Shown: one piece after another, positions 60,034 to 64,000 of the stretch
Position numbering within the stretch: the first letter of the stretch is position 1
Layout of the letters: each line of letters starts with the position of its first letter
NCBI RefSeq assembly: GCF_023585685.1
Contig: NZ_CP097764.1
Location: 186,001 to 250,000 of the forward strand
DNA: 64,000 nt
Origin: Blochmannia endosymbiont of Camponotus sp. C-003
GTDB lineage: Bacteria; Pseudomonadota; Gammaproteobacteria; Enterobacterales; Enterobacteriaceae
Direction of reading: 5' to 3'
Notes under the pieces: model-generated
What the model was told of the DNA's origin: nothing
The model's database searches: none
The model's input: the letters and a program-made list of their open reading frames with translations, nothing else
Made by a program: the position numbers and the translations under genes

Positions 60034-61689
60034 TTAGTTAATGATATTGTTGATGACGCTTATTATTTCTTTTTCAATCTTTTTTTTATGAGAAACACTT
60101 AAAAAACTTTCACAATAAATTTTGTATACTGGTTCGGTGCCTGACAATCGACACGCCACCCAACCATTGTGGGTGATGATTTTTACGCCATCCATGGATA
60201 TTTGATTTTTTGATGAACTTATATTGATGATCTGAATAATAGGATCATCTGCTAGTTCTGTCATATTAATTTGATTAAATAATGTCTTGGAGATAAGGGA
60301 TTTTTGTGCGTAATTAATAGGTAATTGAATACGATTATAATTAGATATTTCAAAATTTTGAACTAATCGGTCATAATACTCGTGGAAGGATTTATCGTTG
60401 ATAGCAATCATTTCAGCTGCTAATAGACACATAATTAACCCATCTTTATCTGTGGACCAGGGAGAACAATAAAAATCTAAGAAAGATGCTCCTGCGCTTT
60501 CTTCGCCTACAAAACCGAAGAAACTATTAAATAATCCTTGTACAAACCACTTAAAACCTACTGGCACTTCTATCAGTGGACGAGATAGATTACATGCTAC
60601 GCGGTTCATCATAATACTAGATACATAAGTTTTTCCTATGAACAGTGGATGATTATGCCATAATGGGCGATTGTTGAAAAGGTAATGTGCTGCAATAATA
60701 AGATAATGATTGGGTTTTATCAAACCAAGAGGAGTAATAATTCCATGTCTATCGCAGTCTGGATCATTAACTAAAATCAAATCAAAGTTATCATGTGGTT
60801 TTATTAATACTCCAGCCATGGCGAATTCAGAAGAACAGTCTACTCGGATGCAGCCATCATAGTCAAGATGCATAAAACTAAAAGTTTTATCAATTTTTTC
60901 ACTGATTAAATTTAAATCTAATTGATAATATTGGGCAATATTTTGCCAATAATCTATACTTGACCCACCTAATGGATGTACTCTTAATTTTAAACCGGAT
61001 GCTTTTATAGCTTGCATGTTAATTATTGTAGATAGTTTTTTTACATAATTTTGAATGAAATCTTGTGTGTGTATATAACCGCTTTTCCAAGCATTATGCA
61101 ATGTCATACGATGCACGTGTTGTAAATTATTTATTAAAAATTTATTAGCGATTTGTTCAATTGAGCGAGTTATATCGCTAGAAGCTGGCCCCCCGTATAT
61201 TGAGTTATATTTTATACCCCCATCTTCAGGTGGATTATGAGAAGCAGTGATGATGATGCCATCAGCTTTTTTCGAATGATCATTGCGATGATTTTTATTA
61301 TATTGAGTGATAGCATGTGAAATAACAGGGGTTGGAGTGTAACCATTATTTTTTTGAATAATAACATCAACAAAATTAGCTGCTAATACTTCAATTACAG
61401 ATATGAACGCTGGTTCAGAAAGAGCGTGCGTATCTTTTCCAATGTAACATGGTCCTGTTATACCTTGTTGTGCACGTACTTGTGCGATTGATTGGCTAAT
61501 TGCTAATACGTGTGCTTCGTTAAAACTGTATCGCTGAGAACTACCCCTATGACCTGAAGTACCAAATAGAACATTATGAGCGTCATTATTTGGATCTGGA
61601 GATAAAGTGTAATACTGTGTTATTAATTGAGACGTATTAATAATTTCATTATGTGACGCTAGTTGTCCAGAACGGATATGGTTTTTCAT
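60034..61689 (-). CDS. pgm: Phosphoglucomutase
   Basis: Pgm interconverts glucose 1- and 6-phosphate, feeding sugar nucleotides for LPS. The 551 residues match E. coli (546). GTSGHRGSS lies near residue 45, the phospho-Ser is in TASHNPPEDGGIKYN, the metal site is NDPDCDRHG, and the C-terminal phosphate loop is RLSGTEPVYKIYCESF. I chose the ATG at 61689, with AGGAG upstream; the frame runs on to 61767 without support. seqA, its E. coli neighbour, is missing. Confidence 0.98.
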   Translation of the reverse strand: MKNHIRSGQLASHNEIINTSQLITQYYTLSPDPNNDAHNVLFGTSGHRGSSQRYSFNEAHVLAISQSIAQVRAQQGITGPCYIGKDTHALSEPAFISVIEVLAANFVDVIIQKNNGYTPTPVISHAITQYNKNHRNDHSKKADGIIITASHNPPEDGGIKYNSIYGGPASSDITRSIEQIANKFLINNLQHVHRMTLHNAWKSGYIHTQDFIQNYVKKLSTIINMQAIKASGLKLRVHPLGGSSIDYWQNIAQYYQLDLNLISEKIDKTFSFMHLDYDGCIRVDCSSEFAMAGVLIKPHDNFDLILVNDPDCDRHGIITPLGLIKPNHYLIIAAHYLFNNRPLWHNHPLFIGKTYVSSIMMNRVACNLSRPLIEVPVGFKWFVQGLFNSFFGFVGEESAGASFLDFYCSPWSTDKDGLIMCLLAAEMIAINDKSFHEYYDRLVQNFEISNYNRIQLPINYAQKSLISKTLFNQINMTELADDPIIQIINISSSKNQISMDGVKIITHNGWVACRLSGTEPVYKIYCESFLSVSHKKKIEKEIISVINNIIN

Positions 61690-62002
61690 GTGAAAATCTC
61701 CTATATTGATTGTTTTTGAAATTTTAAAAATATTGTGATATATTATCATTAGGTTTATTAGATGCATTGGTATTTCTAGTCTTTAATGTACAGGAATATT
61801 AAAACATGTTTTGATAACTATGTTAGGTTAATTTTAAAAATATTACATTCATACTTGTGAATTAATGATATAAAAGTTTATGAAAAAATGTAAGCTTGTA
61901 TCATTTCATTAGGTATCCTGATACGTCGTACTAAATATATAATATTGTTTAGGTAATGATAAACAAATATTACAGTGTTATTAATAATAAGTATTATACT
62001 AT
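61690..62002. other. Gap between pgm and ybfF (seqA site)
   Basis: A 313-base non-coding stretch between divergent genes. In E. coli seqA lies here. No SeqA frame or fragment is visible. It should hold the promoters of pgm and ybfF. Confidence 0.5.
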
Positions 62003-62767
62003 ATGCAGCTTAATTATCGATTGCAAATGCTTAACTCTGCATTAACAAAAACTCCAGTCATAATGCTTCATGGGCTTTTTGGTGATCTTAATAATCTTGG
62101 GATTATTGCAGAAGGAGTAGCTCGGTATTGTTGTGTCGTGCAAGTTGATTTACGTAATCATGGTCGTTCTCCTCATGAACGATTTATGAATTATTCGGTA
62201 ATGGCGCAAGATATTTTAGATTTGCTAGATCGGTTGTTAATAGATAAATGCATAATTATTGGCCATTCAATGGGCGGTAAAGTTGCAATGAAATTGTGTA
62301 TGTTGGCTCCTCACCGCATAACCAAAGTCGTGATTATTGATATAGCTCCAATAAAATACGATATACATAGTCACGATAATATTTTTCATGCAATTGAGCG
62401 TGTTAATATCTTTGGAGTAAAAAATAGAAATGAAGCTGCGCTTCTTATGCGGCAGTATTGTCTCGATCAATCATTAATATTTTTTTTATTGAAATCTTTT
62501 CGTCAGGGATCTTGGATTTTTAATTTTTCATCCATTAGAAATAATTATATTCATATTAGTGGTTGGAATACATACCAAACTTGGTGGGGTCCAGCATTAT
62601 TTATTAGAGGTGCATTATCTGCGTACCTCGATAATCGTTTTTTAAATGATATTTACCATCAATTTCCGAAGGCGCGCATTTGTATGATACCTAATGCAGG
62701 GCATTGGGTGCATTGGGATAATCCCGTGGATGTGTTAAGTGCGATTAGTGAATTTATTATGCATTAA
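62003..62767 (+). CDS. ybfF: Alpha/beta-hydrolase esterase YbfF
   Basis: YbfF is a cytoplasmic esterase active in vitro on acyl esters and acyl-CoA; its cell role is not settled. The 254 residues equal E. coli. PVIMLHGLFGDLNNLG is the oxyanion block, GHSMGGKVAM holds the Ser nucleophile near residue 91, DLRNHGRSPH is typical of the family, and NAGHWVHWDNP holds the catalytic His. Order with pgm and fldA is as in E. coli. Confidence 0.96.
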   Translation: MQLNYRLQMLNSALTKTPVIMLHGLFGDLNNLGIIAEGVARYCCVVQVDLRNHGRSPHERFMNYSVMAQDILDLLDRLLIDKCIIIGHSMGGKVAMKLCMLAPHRITKVVIIDIAPIKYDIHSHDNIFHAIERVNIFGVKNRNEAALLMRQYCLDQSLIFFLLKSFRQGSWIFNFSSIRNNYIHISGWNTYQTWWGPALFIRGALSAYLDNRFLNDIYHQFPKARICMIPNAGHWVHWDNPVDVLSAISEFIMH

Positions 62768-62994
62768 TTTTTAAAATATATGGTATATTTTATATATTAT
62801 TTTTCAAAAATTTATGTAATTCAAAAATAAAAGATGTTAACGATCTATTACAATTGATTATGTGTCATCATAAATGATTATATAAACATGTGAATTGTAT
62901 TGATATTTTGATGCGATATTGAATGAAATTGTATGCGTTTTGATTGATGATAAAAATGTGATTTATACTATACAATATATAAGGTTGAAATATT

Positions 62995-63528
62995 ATGAAA
63001 TCAGCGTTAGTAGGTATTTTTTTTAGTAGTGATACGGGTAATACTGAAAAACTTGCTAAAATGATTCGGACACAGTTAGGAAAAAGTATTGCAGATGTTT
63101 TTGATATAGCTATGAGTTCTAAAGAAGACATAGAAAATTATGATAATTTATTATTTGGAATCCCCACTTGGTATTACGGAGAACCGCAATGTGATTGGGA
63201 TGCTTTTTTACCTGTGCTAAGAAATATTGATTTTTCTGGAAAAAAAGTAGCAATTTTTGGATGCGGAGATCAAGAAGATTATTCGGAATATTTTTGTGAT
63301 GCAATGAGTATTTTATATGATATTATTTTGAAAAACGGAGCTATTGTTACAGGATTATGGTCTTCATCTGGTTATCATTTTGATACTTCAAAAAGTTTAA
63401 TTGGTACAGATAAGTTTGTAGGATTAGCTATTGATGAAGATCGTCAACCTGAAATGACAGAGATTCGTGTACAACATTGGGTGAATCAAATTCGGAATGA
63501 AATGAATATTTACAATTACAACAAATAA
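62995..63528 (+). CDS. fldA: Flavodoxin 1
   Basis: FldA is an FMN electron carrier for enzymes such as the isoprenoid IspG and biotin synthase. The 177 residues match E. coli (176). The FMN phosphate loop is FFSSDTGNTEKLA, and PTWYYGEPQCDWD and FGCGDQEDYSEYFCDA are the isoalloxazine loops. AAGG precedes the start. fur, which follows fldA in E. coli, is absent. Confidence 0.98.
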   Translation: MKSALVGIFFSSDTGNTEKLAKMIRTQLGKSIADVFDIAMSSKEDIENYDNLLFGIPTWYYGEPQCDWDAFLPVLRNIDFSGKKVAIFGCGDQEDYSEYFCDAMSILYDIILKNGAIVTGLWSSSGYHFDTSKSLIGTDKFVGLAIDEDRQPEMTEIRVQHWVNQIRNEMNIYNYNK

Positions 63529-63587
63529 AAATAATTGCATTGATAATTTTGTGTATACAATTAGAATGATTACAGGTTACTCTCTTT

Positions 63588-63636
63588 GGGGTTTTATGTA
63601 CCCTGGGATGTAATGGGTTTTTGGGAGCTAGTTGGG
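63588..63636 (+). other. Cluster of five G-tracts between fldA and glnS
   Basis: GGGG at 63588-63591 and GGG at 63605, 63615, 63623 and 63634 lie within 49 bases on the plus strand. Such a G-rich patch is rare in this AT-rich DNA outside genes. It could fold as a G-quadruplex or belong to a small RNA. Candidate promoter hexamers (TTGCAT, TACAAT) lie upstream near 63536-63562, with non-ideal spacing. Confidence 0.35.
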
Positions 63637-63715
63637 AATTGTGATTGAAGGCAGTATTATTAGTGCATAGAAGATTGTCCAGACATGATTGTATAATAGT
63701 TTTGAATTTATTTAT

Positions 63716-64000
63716 TTAGTAATGTTTAGATTCTTTTAAGGTTACGGTTCTATTTAATACTAGATGAGATGCTTTAGAGTAGTGGCGGTCTATAATGAAA
63801 TACCCTTCTCGTTCAATTTGATACGGACCAGGACTATAGGAGTAAATTATATTTTCTTCAACAACTCCTCGAGAAATTATTAAAGATTTAGGATTGATAT
63901 TGGTAATCCAATTGGTTGCAATAGAAGGATTGGGATGAGTAAATAATTTGTCGTATAGACGAAATTCAGCTGATATGTTCCTGGTCGCCGATACCCAATG
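63716..64000 (-). CDS. glnS: Glutaminyl-tRNA synthetase, C-terminal part
   Basis: The last 94 codons of glnS, open to the window edge. HWVSATRNISAEFRLYDKLF, INPKSLIISRG, QIEREGYFIIDRH and LNRTVTLKES align with the C-terminal anticodon-binding domain of E. coli GlnRS. The stop is at 63716-63718, and the protein ends about eight residues earlier than in E. coli. The catalytic domain lies beyond the window. Confidence 0.96.
   Translation of the reverse strand, partial: HWVSATRNISAEFRLYDKLFTHPNPSIATNWITNINPKSLIISRGVVEENIIYSYSPGPYQIEREGYFIIDRHYSKASHLVLNRTVTLKESKHY

Noticed and set aside
63588-63636. Identification of the G-rich patch as 4.5S RNA (ffs)
   Set aside because: Only a few words near the 3' end are similar; the conserved GGAAGCAGCC-type core and a long self-complementary hairpin are missing.
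1-64000. CRISPR arrays, insertion sequences, prophage or rRNA genes
   Set aside because: No regularly spaced repeats, transposase or integrase motifs, phage genes or rRNA sequence were seen in the window.

Overview
The window is a strongly AT-rich chromosome segment of a reduced gammaproteobacterial genome. Nearly every protein aligns almost end to end with its Escherichia coli counterpart, and many gene blocks keep E. coli order (msbA-lpxK-ycaR-kdsB; slyA/pdxH/tyrS; ribE-tRNA-Val-lpp-suf; thrS-infC-rpmI-rplT-pheS-pheT; kdsA/prmC/prfA/lolB/ispE/prs/pth/ychF; cpoB-pal-tolBARQ-sucDCBA-sdhBADC-pgm-ybfF-fldA-glnS). Many neighbours expected from E. coli are missing and long non-coding gaps lie between genes. 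I infer an obligate insect endosymbiont of the Enterobacterales, most like Candidatus Blochmannia of carpenter ants. The species is not determined here.

Layout. 1-4 kb: lipid A/LPS genes (msbA 3' end, lpxK, ycaR, kdsB) and ubiX. 4.1-6.1 kb: a large intimin/invasin-type inverse autotransporter. 6.3-15 kb: fumC, nth, tyrS, pdxH, slyA, rnt, grxD, ribE, tRNA-Val(GAC), lpp. 15-21 kb: a complete sufABCDSE operon on the minus strand. 21-29 kb: lplA, then pheT, pheS, rplT, rpmI, infC and an N-terminally shortened thrS. 29-31 kb: a 2.1 kb stretch with no recognisable gene. 31-42 kb: kdsA, prmC, prfA, lolB, ispE, prs, pth, ychF, ybhL, gpmA, pgl. 43-48 kb: the Tol-Pal envelope system. 48-58 kb: sucABCD and sdhCDAB. 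58-60 kb: a second 1.7 kb gene-free stretch. 60-64 kb: pgm, ybfF, fldA and the 3' end of glnS.

Function. The sucAB, sucCD, sdhCDAB and fumC products carry 2-oxoglutarate to malate. LplA can supply lipoate to SucB, and Suf can supply Fe-S clusters to SdhB and Nth. LPS (kdsA, kdsB, lpxK, msbA), Lpp, LolB and Tol-Pal show that a real Gram-negative outer membrane is kept. Translation genes are abundant.

Most notable: (1) the inverse autotransporter has a C-terminal passenger with a polyproline tract followed by segments resembling the WH2-central-acidic (VCA) module of Arp2/3 activators, so it may be a surface actin nucleator; (2) threonyl-tRNA synthetase lacks its N-terminal TGS and editing domains; (3) a 55-bp perfect inverted repeat lies between convergent ychF and ybhL; (4) infC keeps the AUU start codon; (5) Pth and RF1 carry substitutions at key motif positions.
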